DNA of 64,000 nt, from assembly GCA_964653435.1 (NCBI GenBank), contig CAZZFA010000016.1, positions 1 through 64,000 of the forward strand. The letters run 5' to 3'. Below are positions 8,455 to 17,562 of this stretch, in pieces. How positions within the stretch are numbered: position 1 is the stretch's first letter; the number at the start of each line of letters is the position of its first letter. A model generated the notes under the pieces. It saw nothing but the letters and a program-made list of their open reading frames with translations, was not told where the DNA came from and did not search any database. Origin of the DNA: CAZMVY01 sp964653435 (lineage in GTDB: Bacteria > Planctomycetota > Phycisphaerae > UBA1845 > PWPN01). The translations under genes were made by a program, and so were the position numbers.

Positions 8455-9506
8455 CGATCGACGATCTCACAACACGATCCGGCCAGTGGCTGAGCGGCGG
8501 TCCCCTTTCGGAAATCGTGATTTCCTCGCGGGTGCGGCTCGCGCGGAACCTCGCGGGCTTTCCGTTCCTGAGCAAGGCCACCGAGGCCCAGCGGCGGGAA
8601 ATCGAGCACATTCTCGGCGAGAAGATCGCCTCGGTCGACCTCGGCCACGAGACCTTCTATGTCGACATCGCCCGCTCCTCCGAGCTCGACCGGCAGGTGC
8701 TCGTCGAGCGCCACCTGATCAGCCGCCAGCACGCCGAGGGCGAGGGTCATCGCGGCGTGATCCTCTCCACGACGGAGGAGTTCGCCCTGATGGTGAACGA
8801 GGAGGATCACCTTCGCCTGCAGGCCCTGCGCGGAGGCTTCCAGCTCGAAGACGCCTGGAAGGAGATCGACCGCATCGACTCGGCCCTCGAGGAGAAGATC
8901 GACTACGCCTTTCACGATCGCTTCGGCTACCTCACGGCCTGCCCCACGAACGTCGGCACGGGCATCCGCGTCTCGGTGATGCTGCATCTGCCGGCGCTCA
9001 AGCTTACGAACGAACTCGAGAAGGTGATGCGCGCCGCCCGCGACATGCACCTCGCCGTCCGCGGGCTCTACGGCGAGGGAACGGAGGCCACCGGCGACTT
9101 CTACCAGATCTCCAACCAGACCACGCTCGGCAAGAGCGAGGAGGAGATCATCGCCGAATTCAAGGACCGCGTGATCCCCCGGATCGTCGAGTACGAGACC
9201 CTTGCGCGAGAGACGCTCGTCCGCGAGCGGCCGGTCGCGCTGGACGACAAGATCTGGCGGGCCTACGGCGTCCTGGAGAACGCCCGCGCCGTCAGCAGCG
9301 AGGAAACGCTCTTCCTGCTGTCGCACCTGCGCATGGGCGTCAGCCTCGGCCGGATCGACCGGCTCAAGCTCGACACGGTAAACCGCCTCTTCCTCCTCAC
9401 GCAGCCGGGCCATCTGCAGAAGATCCACGGCAGTCCGCTCGACGGGGAGCAGCGAAGCATCGCCCGCGCCGAGTTCATCCGCCGCACGCTCGTGAGCAAT
9501 AACTGA
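8451..9506 (+). CDS. mcsB: Protein-arginine kinase McsB
   Basis: A 351-aa phosphagen-kinase-type enzyme that transfers phosphate from ATP to arginine side chains of proteins, marking them for Clp degradation in Firmicutes. It opens with the family block EIVISSRVRLARNLAGFPF and carries the signature ACPTNVGTGIRVSVMLHLPA at about residues 163-182, including the catalytic-loop Cys. The length matches the family (about 350-360 aa). It overlaps mcsA by 4 bp and is surely co-expressed with it. No ctsR or clpC gene lies in this window, so regulation and partner protease are unknown here. Confidence 0.95.
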   Translation: MTIDDLTTRSGQWLSGGPLSEIVISSRVRLARNLAGFPFLSKATEAQRREIEHILGEKIASVDLGHETFYVDIARSSELDRQVLVERHLISRQHAEGEGHRGVILSTTEEFALMVNEEDHLRLQALRGGFQLEDAWKEIDRIDSALEEKIDYAFHDRFGYLTACPTNVGTGIRVSVMLHLPALKLTNELEKVMRAARDMHLAVRGLYGEGTEATGDFYQISNQTTLGKSEEEIIAEFKDRVIPRIVEYETLARETLVRERPVALDDKIWRAYGVLENARAVSSEETLFLLSHLRMGVSLGRIDRLKLDTVNRLFLLTQPGHLQKIHGSPLDGEQRSIARAEFIRRTLVSNN

Positions 9507-9623
9507 CCCCCTCCTCTGTCTGCGGAAGACACGCATGCGACGGGGAAGTCCGCCCGCCGCCCCCGGGCATGCACGCGACGCGTCGGATACCCGGGCCGCG
9601 GATCGCCGTCGCCGGTACGCGTA

Positions 9624-11795
9624 CTATCCGGCATCCCGGAACTGCGTCTCGACGAGCCGGCGATACAGCACACAGGATTCCAGCAGCCGTTCGTGCGTGC
9701 CCACGGCGATGACCTCGCCGTCGTCCATGACGGCGATCCGATCCGCCTCGCTGATGGTGCTGTAACGGTGCGCGATCATGAAGGCCGTGCGGCCTTTGAG
9801 AAACGCATCCAGGGCCTGGTGAATCTTCAGTTCCGATTCGGGATCGATCTGGCTCGTCGCCTCGTCGAAGACGAGGATCGGTGCGTCGCGCAGAATCGCC
9901 CGCGCGATCGCAATCCGCTGGCGCTGGCCGCCGGACAGCGTCGCCCCGTGCTCGCCCACGACCGTCTCGTACCCCTCGGGCAGGTTCTGGATGAACTCGT
10001 CGGCGAAGGCCCGCTTCGAGGCGGAGATCACCTCCTCCATCGACGCGCCCGGCCGCCCGTACCAGATGTTGTTCGCGACCGTGTCCGAGAAGATGACCGT
10101 CTCCTGCGTGATCAGGCTGATCTGCCCCCGCAGCGAACGCAGCTTCACGCTGCGGATGGGGTGCCCGTCGATGAGAATCTCGCCCTTCTCCGGCTCGAAG
10201 AACCGCGGCAGGAGGCTCGCGAGCGTGGTCTTGCCCGAGCCGTTCGGCCCCACGAGGGCCACGATCTCGCCGCGCCGCACCTTGAGGTTCACGTTGCGCA
10301 GAGCGGGGCGCGTCGTGCCGGGATAGGTGAAGGTGATGTTGCGGAACTCGATCGACTCGCGGAGCGGCGACAGAGGCACGGCGGCGCGATCCTGTTCGTA
10401 CTCGCTGGGGCTGTCGATCACCTCGAAGAGCCGCTCCGCCGCCGCGGACGCCTCCTGAATCCTCGGATACACCTTGCTGAGCTTCTGCACCGGCTGGAAA
10501 ATCGCCGCGAAGCAGAGGATCATCGTCAGAAACGCCTCGACCCCGAGCGCATCGTGCACCACCTGCGTTGCGAACCACAGCACAATACCCGTGGCGCCGG
10601 CGAACGCCAGCATCTCGATGATCGGCGAGATCATCGCCTCCGCGAACGCGAGCTTGAGCTGCTGCTTGAGCAGCCGCCGGTCGATCCGGAAAAGGCGCAG
10701 CCGCTCGTAGTCCTCCCGGGTGTACCCCTTGACGACCCGCATGCCGTTCAGCACGCTCTCGAGCGCCCCGAGCATCTGTCCGTAGGCGGACAGGAGCTTG
10801 CGGTTCGCGCGGCGGATCTTCTTGCCCACCCGCCAGAAGATGAAGCCCGCCACCGGCGCCGCGATGAGTACCACCAGCGTCACGCGCGGCTGAATCCAGA
10901 GCGCCACGAGGGTCACCCCGACGGCCTTGAGCGGCTCCGCGATCGCCTTCTCGAAGAAGTTCATCAGCCCACGGAACACGTGCTGCATGTCCTGGACGAA
11001 GCGGCTCATCATGTCCGACGTGTTCTGCGTGAAGCGGGACATCGGCAGCTTCAGTACGTGCCCGTACATCTCCCGCCGCATATCCATCACCGCCCGTGCG
11101 CAGACGAGGTCCGTCAGGTACTTCCCGACGAACTGGCACAGGTTGTTTACCAGCATGATCCCCAGCAGGCCCAGCAGCACGAACCGCAGCGTCCGCAGCC
11201 GTTCCTCCGCCCGCAACCCCCCGGGCACCAGCGAGGCGATGTAACGCCCGATCGCCCAGTTCTTCGAGTGCTTGCCCGCCGTTACGGTAAAGGTATGTCT
11301 CTCGGGCGGAACCGCCGGCCGGTATACCTCCACCCGCATCGGGGCGTCCGTGGGCAACCCCGCCACCAGCGCGTTGAGCTTCACCATCGGACCGCGCGTA
11401 CCGTCGATGGCCACGATGAAGTCACCCCGCTGAATCCCCGCCGTGGCCAGGGGCGAATTCACCTCCGTGTCCACGACCTTCATGGTCCCCGCTTCCATAT
11501 CCGGAACCGGGTTGTCGCGCTGGGGATCGTACGCCGCGAGGGTCGCCTTGAGCCTGCCATCCACGATGTGATGATCGATCCAGCCGTGCAGCCCTTCCGG
11601 CCGCACGATCACGGTGAGCACCGGCAGAATCGACCCGATGCTCAGGGAGTACGTCGCCGCCATCCCGACGACGCACAGGATCAGGATTGGAAGATACCGC
11701 TTCTGCGGCCACACGTACCCCAGCACGCGCTGGAAATGCCGCAGATACTGCACTCTCGCCCGTGGCTTGTCGTACAACTCGCTCGAATCCGGCAT
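9624..11795 (-). CDS. ABC exporter (fused permease/ATPase) with a PDZ-like insertion
   Basis: A 723-aa half-transporter of the MsbA/LipidA-exporter class. TM1 lies at about residues 37-60. Instead of a short loop, about 150 residues follow, including a PDZ-like segment (VVDTEVNSPLATAGIQRGDFIVAID is its core), before TM2 at about 215. The remaining TMD is typical. The ATPase has Walker A GPNGSGKTT, signature LSGGQRQR, Walker B ILVFDEATS and H-loop IAHRYST. It should act as a homodimer exporting a lipid or hydrophobic compound. No ribosome site precedes the ATG at 11795, but a near-consensus promoter ends 6 nt before it, suggesting a leaderless mRNA. A GTG at 11840 lies upstream of that promoter and is rejected. 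Confidence 0.9.
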   Translation of the reverse strand: MPDSSELYDKPRARVQYLRHFQRVLGYVWPQKRYLPILILCVVGMAATYSLSIGSILPVLTVIVRPEGLHGWIDHHIVDGRLKATLAAYDPQRDNPVPDMEAGTMKVVDTEVNSPLATAGIQRGDFIVAIDGTRGPMVKLNALVAGLPTDAPMRVEVYRPAVPPERHTFTVTAGKHSKNWAIGRYIASLVPGGLRAEERLRTLRFVLLGLLGIMLVNNLCQFVGKYLTDLVCARAVMDMRREMYGHVLKLPMSRFTQNTSDMMSRFVQDMQHVFRGLMNFFEKAIAEPLKAVGVTLVALWIQPRVTLVVLIAAPVAGFIFWRVGKKIRRANRKLLSAYGQMLGALESVLNGMRVVKGYTREDYERLRLFRIDRRLLKQQLKLAFAEAMISPIIEMLAFAGATGIVLWFATQVVHDALGVEAFLTMILCFAAIFQPVQKLSKVYPRIQEASAAAERLFEVIDSPSEYEQDRAAVPLSPLRESIEFRNITFTYPGTTRPALRNVNLKVRRGEIVALVGPNGSGKTTLASLLPRFFEPEKGEILIDGHPIRSVKLRSLRGQISLITQETVIFSDTVANNIWYGRPGASMEEVISASKRAFADEFIQNLPEGYETVVGEHGATLSGGQRQRIAIARAILRDAPILVFDEATSQIDPESELKIHQALDAFLKGRTAFMIAHRYSTISEADRIAVMDDGEVIAVGTHERLLESCVLYRRLVETQFRDAG

Positions 11796-11801
11796 GCCCG
11801 G

Positions 11802-11830
11802 AATATAACCGGATCGGCCCGAACTGCCAA
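11802..11830 (-). promoter_or_regulatory. Sigma70-like promoter giving a leaderless ABC exporter mRNA
   Basis: On the minus strand, TTGGCA, a 17-bp spacer, then TATATT. The -35 matches consensus at 5 of 6 positions and the -10 also at 5 of 6. Only 6 nt separate the -10 from the ATG at 11795, so transcription should begin at or next to the start codon. Confidence 0.7.
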
Positions 11831-12073
11831 ACCCCGGCACGGCTCATCGCAACCGAGACGAACATCCGCCCGGCCGCGCGATCGTCCGCTGAAATCCCTG
11901 CGGCACGCGAGAATCCCGCCGATATGCCGTCGGCTGCGGCAGCGGCGCGAGTCGGGCAGCGCCGCTCGCAAAGGGCCGTGCCGACGCGACGACAGCGCAG
12001 GCGCCGCGTCCGCCGTGGGCGATGCAAACACTTCCGCGCGGCGGGAACGACGCTCGCCCGTCACGGGCAACTC

Positions 12074-12934
12074 TCACGCACCGGTGAGCGCCTTGACCTG
12101 TTCCATCGAAATCCGCGCGGCCGCCTCGGGGTCGCTCTTGAGCACGCGCTCGTAGTAAGCAAACGACTCGAACTCGACGCTGCAGAAGCCGTCGTACCCG
12201 ATCTCATCCAGCGCAGCGAAAAAGCCCTTCCAATCGACCCGGCCCTCGCCCAGCAGGGGGAAGAGGAACTTGCCGAGCTCCGGAACGCCGACCGCATCCT
12301 TGAGGTGAACGTGACCGATCCGTTTGCCCCACTGCCGCACCACCCAGCCCGTATCGAGGTCGCCGTACAGCGTGCCGTGCGACGGATCGAGATTGACCTT
12401 ATGCACCTGCGGATCGATCCGATCCATCAGGAAGCGGTGCGAATAGAAACTGTGCGTCAACGTCCCGAAGATCCCTTCGGTCGTGGTCACGACCTTCGCG
12501 GCCCGCGCAACGGGCGTGATGATCTCGTACGCCTCCAGGACCTGCGCCCACGCCGCGCCCTCCGAGATGTCCTGCCCGATCTTCGGGGCCTTCGGATCCC
12601 ACGCAAACGGACCCGTGCAGACCCCTACCGACGCCACGCCGCACATGCCCGCCGCTTCGATCCGCCGGATGATCCGCTCGATCCGCCGGCGTCGCTCCCC
12701 GTCGTCCAGGCACACGAGGTCCTCCGCCCCGGCCACGCGCGACACCTCCATGCCCGCGTCGCGTGTACGCTGCACGAGTTCCTTCAGTCGCGAAACCGGC
12801 AAGTCGGGGTTGAAGTGCGCCGAGGTCCACTCGATGCCTTCGTAGCCCAGCTTCCGAAGCGACGCAATCACCTGCTCGGCCGGCATCGACGCGTAACCCA
12901 CCCCGGCGAGAAACGCGAGTTTCCATTTCCGCAT
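12074..12934 (-). CDS. Sugar phosphate isomerase/epimerase family TIM barrel
   Basis: A 286-aa xylose-isomerase-like (AP endonuclease 2 superfamily) protein. The metal-site residues expected in this fold appear in order: Glu in GYEGIEWTSAHF, Glu in TTTEG, Asp-His in NLDPSHGTLYGD, His in GHVHLKDA, and Glu in CSVEFESF near the C-terminus. The family contains sugar isomerases, epimerases and myo-inositol catabolic enzymes; it is often paired with Gfo/Idh/MocA proteins, though none is adjacent here. GGAGG lies 9 nt upstream of the ATG. The substrate cannot be assigned. Confidence 0.85.
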   Translation of the reverse strand: MRKWKLAFLAGVGYASMPAEQVIASLRKLGYEGIEWTSAHFNPDLPVSRLKELVQRTRDAGMEVSRVAGAEDLVCLDDGERRRRIERIIRRIEAAGMCGVASVGVCTGPFAWDPKAPKIGQDISEGAAWAQVLEAYEIITPVARAAKVVTTTEGIFGTLTHSFYSHRFLMDRIDPQVHKVNLDPSHGTLYGDLDTGWVVRQWGKRIGHVHLKDAVGVPELGKFLFPLLGEGRVDWKGFFAALDEIGYDGFCSVEFESFAYYERVLKSDPEAAARISMEQVKALTGA

Positions 12935-12968
12935 GGTCTGTGACCTCCAGAGGATCCACCTGCCTCGC

Positions 12969-13112
12969 TTACCCGATCACCACGGCCGTGCCGCTGACGT
13001 TGACCGTCAGCATGCCAGCCGGAAGTCTCATAGTCGAGGAGACGCCGACCACGACGTCGGGATATCCGCGGACCGGGCATCCTTCGATCGTCGGTGCGGT
13101 CGTTACAATCAT
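12969..13112 (-). pseudogene. Internally deleted YbjQ (DUF74) remnant
   Basis: A 47-codon ORF begins MIVTTAPTIEGCPVRGY, which matches the start of YbjQ-family proteins, and ends GMLTVNVSGTAVVIG, which matches their end. The family is normally about 105 aa, so most of the middle is gone. In the +1 frame just before the C-terminal block the DNA reads LDYETSG, the family sequence that normally precedes it, so a frameshift also seems present. A GAGGTG lies 8 nt before the ATG, a relic of a working start. It sits between the isomerase and the CYTH gene. It could still make a short peptide, but the octamer-forming fold should be lost. Confidence 0.6.
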
Positions 13113-13132
13113 CTTCGTCACCTCGATGCCGA

Positions 13133-13711
13133 TCAGCCGTCGCGGTCCGGGTCGAACGTCAACCGGCCGGGTAGCCCCTGTTCCCGGCAATGCCGCGACA
13201 CCAGCGCGATGTAGGTTTCGCGAATGAAGCCGGCCTCGGACAGACCGAGCGATTCCCGGGCACGGTGCACGGCGGCCTCGTCCGGTCCCTCGATCTCGAC
13301 GTAGCGGCCCAGGTGCGGCAACTCGTCCAGCTCGACTTCGCAATCGCCGAGGCGCCAGGTCTCGCGGCGCTTCTCGTATGAAACGGCCTCCACGAACCCG
13401 AGGGATCCCAGAATGGCGCAGGCGGCGTCCGCCGCGCCGACGGTGGTTTCGATCTCCTCGCGCGTCTTGAACGGACCGGGTCGCCGCGGACCCTTGAACG
13501 TCAGCGTCGCCGTGCGCGACGTGCCGTCGAGCGCCGTCATCGTCCGCACGCGAAGCCCGCAATCGGCCAGGGCAAGCGACCCGTCCGGCCGATCGAAGAT
13601 GTGATTGCATTCGAGCACCGCGCCGACGCGCGCCGCACCGGCTTCCGCCAGCCGCCTGCGCACGACGTCGTGCGAGTCAACCCGGAACTTGCCTTCGATC
13701 TCGAGTGGCAT
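13133..13711 (-). CDS. CYTH domain protein (class IV adenylate cyclase / triphosphatase type)
   Basis: A 192-aa single-domain protein. It begins with the defining ExExK motif (EIEGKF, residues 4-9) and has later charged strands typical of the CYTH tunnel fold: LRVRTM, ATLTFKGP, KTREEIETTV, YEKRRETW and EVELDELPHLGRYVEIEG. CYTH enzymes hydrolyse triphosphates (thiamine triphosphate, inorganic triphosphate) or make cAMP; the sequence alone does not separate these. The chosen ATG puts the motif at the N-terminus as in the family; the longer in-frame extension is Arg/Pro-rich and unlikely. A recognisable ribosome site is lacking. Confidence 0.85.
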   Translation of the reverse strand: MPLEIEGKFRVDSHDVVRRRLAEAGAARVGAVLECNHIFDRPDGSLALADCGLRVRTMTALDGTSRTATLTFKGPRRPGPFKTREEIETTVGAADAACAILGSLGFVEAVSYEKRRETWRLGDCEVELDELPHLGRYVEIEGPDEAAVHRARESLGLSEAGFIRETYIALVSRHCREQGLPGRLTFDPDRDG

Positions 13712-13838
13712 AAGACAAATGTTCCCCGGGAAGGGCCCTCTCGCAAGGCGGCGAGTCGAGGCGGTCAGCTCCGGCGAAGACCGCGGGTGCCGCCGTCGCA
13801 ACCTTTCGTCGACTCGTCGCTCCGTCGCGGCATCGCCC

Positions 13839-16800
13839 TCATCGCGTGACGATATTCACCAACCGCCCCGGCACGCAGATCACCTTGATCACGTCCTTGC
13901 CGGCGACCTCCGCCCTGATCTTCTCGTCCGCCAGCGCCGCCGCCTTCATCTGCTCCTCCCCGGCATCCGCCGGAACCCTCACGCGGGATCGGAGCTTGCC
14001 CTTGACCTGCACGGGAATCTCGATCTCCTCATCCTTCGCCAGGGCAGGATCGTATGTCGGCCACGCCTCCAGCGCGACCGAACCCTTCCACGCGTCTCCC
14101 TGAAGCCTCTGCCAGAGTTCCTCGCCCAGGTGCGGCGCGAACGGCGCGAGCATCAGCACGAACGGCACCGCCACCTTTCGCGGCAACGAGTCGCCGCGGA
14201 TCGCGTTGTTCAGCTCGATCAGCGCCGCAATCGCCGTGTTGAACCGGAGATCGTTCATCAGCTCGCCGACCTTCCGGATCGTCTTGTGCAGCAGCCGGGT
14301 CAACGCCGGCTCGGGCTCCGCGTCCGTCACGCGCAACGAGCCGTCCGCCGCCACGAACTTCCGCCACACGCTGTGGAGGAATCGGCTCATGCCGACGATA
14401 TCCCGCGTGCTCCACGGCTTGCTCGCTTCGAGCGGCCCCATGTACAGCTCGTAGGTGCGGAGCGTGTCGGCCCCGTGTTCGGCGATGATCTCATCGGGCG
14501 CGACGGCGTTCTTGAGGCTCTTGCCCATCTTGCCCAGGCTGCGAGTGAGCGCCTCGCCCGTCTGCCTGTGATGGTACGTCGCGTTCGCCCCTTCGCCGCG
14601 CTCCTCCACGTCCTTCACATCCACGTAAATCCCGCGCCCGTCCTGATACGCGTATGCCTGGATGTAGCCCTGATTGAAGAGCCGACCGAACGGCTCGGGC
14701 GAACTCACGTAGCCGAGGTCGTAGAGCACCTTGTGCCAGAAGCGCGCGTACAACAGGTGGAGCACGGCATGCTCGACGCCGCCCACATACAGGTCTACGC
14801 CTCCGGCGAGATCCGGCCCCGGACGGCCCGCCGCCGCAGCCGCATCACCGGCTTCCCGTGCCTTCGCCCAGGCGGCCTTGCGACCCGCCGGCGCCATCCG
14901 CGGGGCCATCCAGTATCGCTCGATCGCCGGATCGACCAGCGCCCGGTCGTTGCGGTTGTCGAGGTAGCGAAGGTAGTACCAGCACGAACCCGCCCACTGC
15001 GGCATCGTGTTCAGTTCCCGCCGGAATCGGCGGACCACAGCGTCCGCCGGCGGCTGTTGCCCGGGCTGGAGCAGCTTCACCGACCCGTCCGGAAGCACAT
15101 AGCCCAGCACGTTCACCCAGTCCGTCGCGCGCCCGAGCGGCGGTTGCGGCGGCGCATTCGGGTCATCCGACGCGGCCGGCGTGAAGTCGTCGATCTCGGG
15201 CAGCTCCACGGGCAACTCGGACTCGTGCAGCGCATAGACCTGCCCCGTCTCCGCGTCATGCACGATGGGGAACGGCTCGCCCCAGTACCGTTGCCGACTG
15301 AAGAGCCAGTCGCGCAGCTTGTAGTTCACCGCGCCCCGGCCGAGTTCCCTCTTCTCCAGCCACTCCGTAATCTTCCGCTTGGCCTCCGGCGTGGGCAGTC
15401 CGTTGATGTCGCACACGTCGTCCGGCAGCTTCGAGGTGTCGGCATCGGGCCCGCGCGGCGGCGAGTTGATCGAGACGCCGTCGTCGACGAACCCGCGCCA
15501 ATCGACCCCTTCCGGCGGCTGCACGACCTGCACCACCGGAAGCCCGAACGTCTGCGCGAACTCGAGGTCGCGCGTGTCGTGTGCGGGCACGGCCATGATC
15601 GCCCCGGTGCCGTAGCCCATCAGCACGTAGTCGGCCACCCAGATCGGGATTCGCTCGTTGTTCACGGGGTTGATCGCATACGCCCCGGTAAAGACGCCGG
15701 TCTTGGTCTTCGTCTCCGCGGTCCGCTCCAGGTCGCTCTTGTTTCGCGCCGCCTCCACATACGCCCGGACCGCCGCCCGCTGCTCTTGCGTGGTGATCTG
15801 CTCGACCAGCTCGTGCTCCGGCGCGAGGACCATGTAGGTCGCGCCGAATAGCGTATCCGGCCGCGTCGTGTAGACGGTGATCGTCAGTTCGGCGTCGGCC
15901 TCTTCCCCGGTCTCGCCGTCCGTGCCCTCCGCGGCCAGGGCGCGGCCCGCGGAACCGGCGACCACGAAGTCCACCTCCGCCCCCTCCGATCGCCCGATCC
16001 AGTTCCGCTGCATCAGCTTGACCGATTCGGGCCAGTCCACGAGGTCCAGGTCGCGCTCCAGCCGGTCCGCGTACTCCGTGATCCGAAGCATCCACTGCCG
16101 CAGCGGACGGCGAAACACCGGATGATTTCCCCGCTCGCTGCGGCCCTCGTTCGTCACCTCCTCGTTCGCAAGCACCGTGCCGAGCGCGGGGCACCAGTTC
16201 ACGGGTACTTCGTCGAGAAACGCGAGCCGATGCGCGTCGATCAGGTCGCGCTGCTCCTCCGGCGAAAGCTCGGCCCAGAGCCGCGCCCCGGGCGGCCCCC
16301 CTTCGATCGCCTCCAACCCCATCGCGGCCCCGGCGTGAATCAGGCGCCCGTCGAAGGAGACATGGTAGTGCTCGCTCTCCAACTCATGGATCAGTTCCGC
16401 GATCGGCCGCGCCCGCCCCTCCGAGCGGTCGTACCAACTGTTGTACATCTGCAGGAAGATCCACTGCGTCCAACGGTAGTAGCCCACGTCCGTCGTCGCG
16501 AGTTCCCGGTCCCAGTCGTACCCGAGCCCCAGCCGCCGGAACTGAGCCCGGATGTTCGCGATGTTCCGCTCCGTGACGATCCGAGGATGCTCGCCGTGCT
16601 CCACCGCATACTGCTCTGCCGGAAGCCCGAACGCGTCGTAGCCCATCGGATGCAGCACGTTGAACCCGCGCATGCGCTTGTACCGCGCGAAGATATCCGT
16701 CGCGATGTACCCGAGCGGATGCCCGACGTGCAGCCCGACACCCGAAGGATAAGGAAACATGTCCAGCACGTAGAACTTCGGCCGACCCGCGTCAAAGTCC

Positions 16801-16904
16801 GGCGCCCCCGGATTCGGCGTGCGGAACGTCTTCTGCTCCTGCCAGTACCGCTGCCATTTCGCCTCGATGGCGCTGAAATCGTACGTGCCCGATGTCGAAC
16901 CCAT
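13839..16904 (-). CDS. leuS: Leucyl-tRNA synthetase
   Basis: A 1021-aa class I aminoacyl-tRNA synthetase charging tRNA-Leu. The HIGH motif is HVGHPLGY (59-66). The CP1 editing domain carries TTRPDTLFGATYMVLAPEH and later the GTGAIMAVPAHD block. The second ATP motif reads KMGKS (792-796) in place of KMSKS. The protein is some 150 residues longer than the E. coli enzyme, with insertions between the HIGH region and the editing domain and within the late catalytic domain (DAAAAAGRPGPDLAGG). GAGGAG lies 7 nt before the ATG at 16904. The upstream in-frame extension to 17120 is low-quality sequence and excluded. Confidence 0.97.
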   Translation of the reverse strand: MGSTSGTYDFSAIEAKWQRYWQEQKTFRTPNPGAPDFDAGRPKFYVLDMFPYPSGVGLHVGHPLGYIATDIFARYKRMRGFNVLHPMGYDAFGLPAEQYAVEHGEHPRIVTERNIANIRAQFRRLGLGYDWDRELATTDVGYYRWTQWIFLQMYNSWYDRSEGRARPIAELIHELESEHYHVSFDGRLIHAGAAMGLEAIEGGPPGARLWAELSPEEQRDLIDAHRLAFLDEVPVNWCPALGTVLANEEVTNEGRSERGNHPVFRRPLRQWMLRITEYADRLERDLDLVDWPESVKLMQRNWIGRSEGAEVDFVVAGSAGRALAAEGTDGETGEEADAELTITVYTTRPDTLFGATYMVLAPEHELVEQITTQEQRAAVRAYVEAARNKSDLERTAETKTKTGVFTGAYAINPVNNERIPIWVADYVLMGYGTGAIMAVPAHDTRDLEFAQTFGLPVVQVVQPPEGVDWRGFVDDGVSINSPPRGPDADTSKLPDDVCDINGLPTPEAKRKITEWLEKRELGRGAVNYKLRDWLFSRQRYWGEPFPIVHDAETGQVYALHESELPVELPEIDDFTPAASDDPNAPPQPPLGRATDWVNVLGYVLPDGSVKLLQPGQQPPADAVVRRFRRELNTMPQWAGSCWYYLRYLDNRNDRALVDPAIERYWMAPRMAPAGRKAAWAKAREAGDAAAAAGRPGPDLAGGVDLYVGGVEHAVLHLLYARFWHKVLYDLGYVSSPEPFGRLFNQGYIQAYAYQDGRGIYVDVKDVEERGEGANATYHHRQTGEALTRSLGKMGKSLKNAVAPDEIIAEHGADTLRTYELYMGPLEASKPWSTRDIVGMSRFLHSVWRKFVAADGSLRVTDAEPEPALTRLLHKTIRKVGELMNDLRFNTAIAALIELNNAIRGDSLPRKVAVPFVLMLAPFAPHLGEELWQRLQGDAWKGSVALEAWPTYDPALAKDEEIEIPVQVKGKLRSRVRVPADAGEEQMKAAALADEKIRAEVAGKDVIKVICVPGRLVNIVTR

Positions 16905-17173
16905 TGCCGCGCTCCTCACGGTGCCGAACACACCCGCGCTCCGGTCGAAGCCGGATTCTATTTCGCTCGGGCGAGACGGGCAAGCTGCCGCCGGCCTCCG
17001 GGCACGCCCCACCGGCCGGCACGGATGTGCTGTCGAGGCGCCGCCGCACCCTTCGGCACGCGCGCACAAATCCGCCGTCGGCCGTCGCCGGCATCCGCCG
17101 TACTGGTTCGACCGAAGCAATCCGTTCGAGGAAATGACTTCCGGAGCCGCCTCCCGAGAGGCACGGAGGCCCG

Positions 17174-17395
17174 CTACGCACCCTCACCCGGGCCCTTCAG
17201 CCCGAGTTGTCGGGCCAGCTCGGCGATCGCCTCCGGCTGCGACGGCGCCGAAACAAGCCGATAATCGCCGCACTGATCGATGGCCAAGGCATGAAACCGT
17301 CGCTCGTGCGTGCGTTCATCGTACTCCTCGGCAACCTCGACGCGGTAGCCGGCGTCCTCGAGCAATCCCAGCGGTGTCAGATCGTCTCGCTCCAT
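17174..17395 (-). CDS. Small hypothetical protein
   Basis: A 73-aa soluble acidic protein beginning MERDDLTPLGLLEDAGYRV and ending RQLGLKGPGEGA. I do not recognise the family. GGAG lies 5 nt upstream of the ATG at 17395. No signal peptide, TM segment or metal motif is seen. The predicted order is mixed alpha/beta. It lies upstream of and co-oriented with leuS (270 bp gap) and divergent from elbB. A longer reading from 17542 adds Gly/Arg-rich sequence and is disfavoured. Confidence 0.6.
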   Translation of the reverse strand: MERDDLTPLGLLEDAGYRVEVAEEYDERTHERRFHALAIDQCGDYRLVSAPSQPEAIAELARQLGLKGPGEGA

Positions 17396-17562
17396 GGCTA
17401 CTCCATAATAGCACGCCGGGGCCCATCCGCGGCAAATCAGGCCTGTCGGGCAAGCCGGCCCCCCCCGATCCGTCGAAACTTCGCGCCGGGGCCCGCCCCC
17501 GCCTTTGACGCCATGCCCGCCCGCCGTAGAATCCGGTGTCATAACGTGTGCGAGGAGCCGCT

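Noticed and set aside
11796..11840. GTG start at 11840 for the ABC exporter
   Set aside because: It lies upstream of the deduced promoter -10 and -35 and lacks a ribosome site.
9693..12155. 820-aa plus-strand ORF across the ABC exporter
   Set aside because: Antisense shadow; the minus strand has intact ABC motifs and its own promoter.
12969..13610. 213-aa minus-strand ORF overlapping the CYTH gene
   Set aside because: Only its last 47 codons (the ybjQ remnant) look real; the rest is an out-of-frame reading of CYTH.
13605..15851. 748-aa plus-strand ORF across leuS
   Set aside because: Antisense shadow of leucyl-tRNA synthetase; no recognisable domains.
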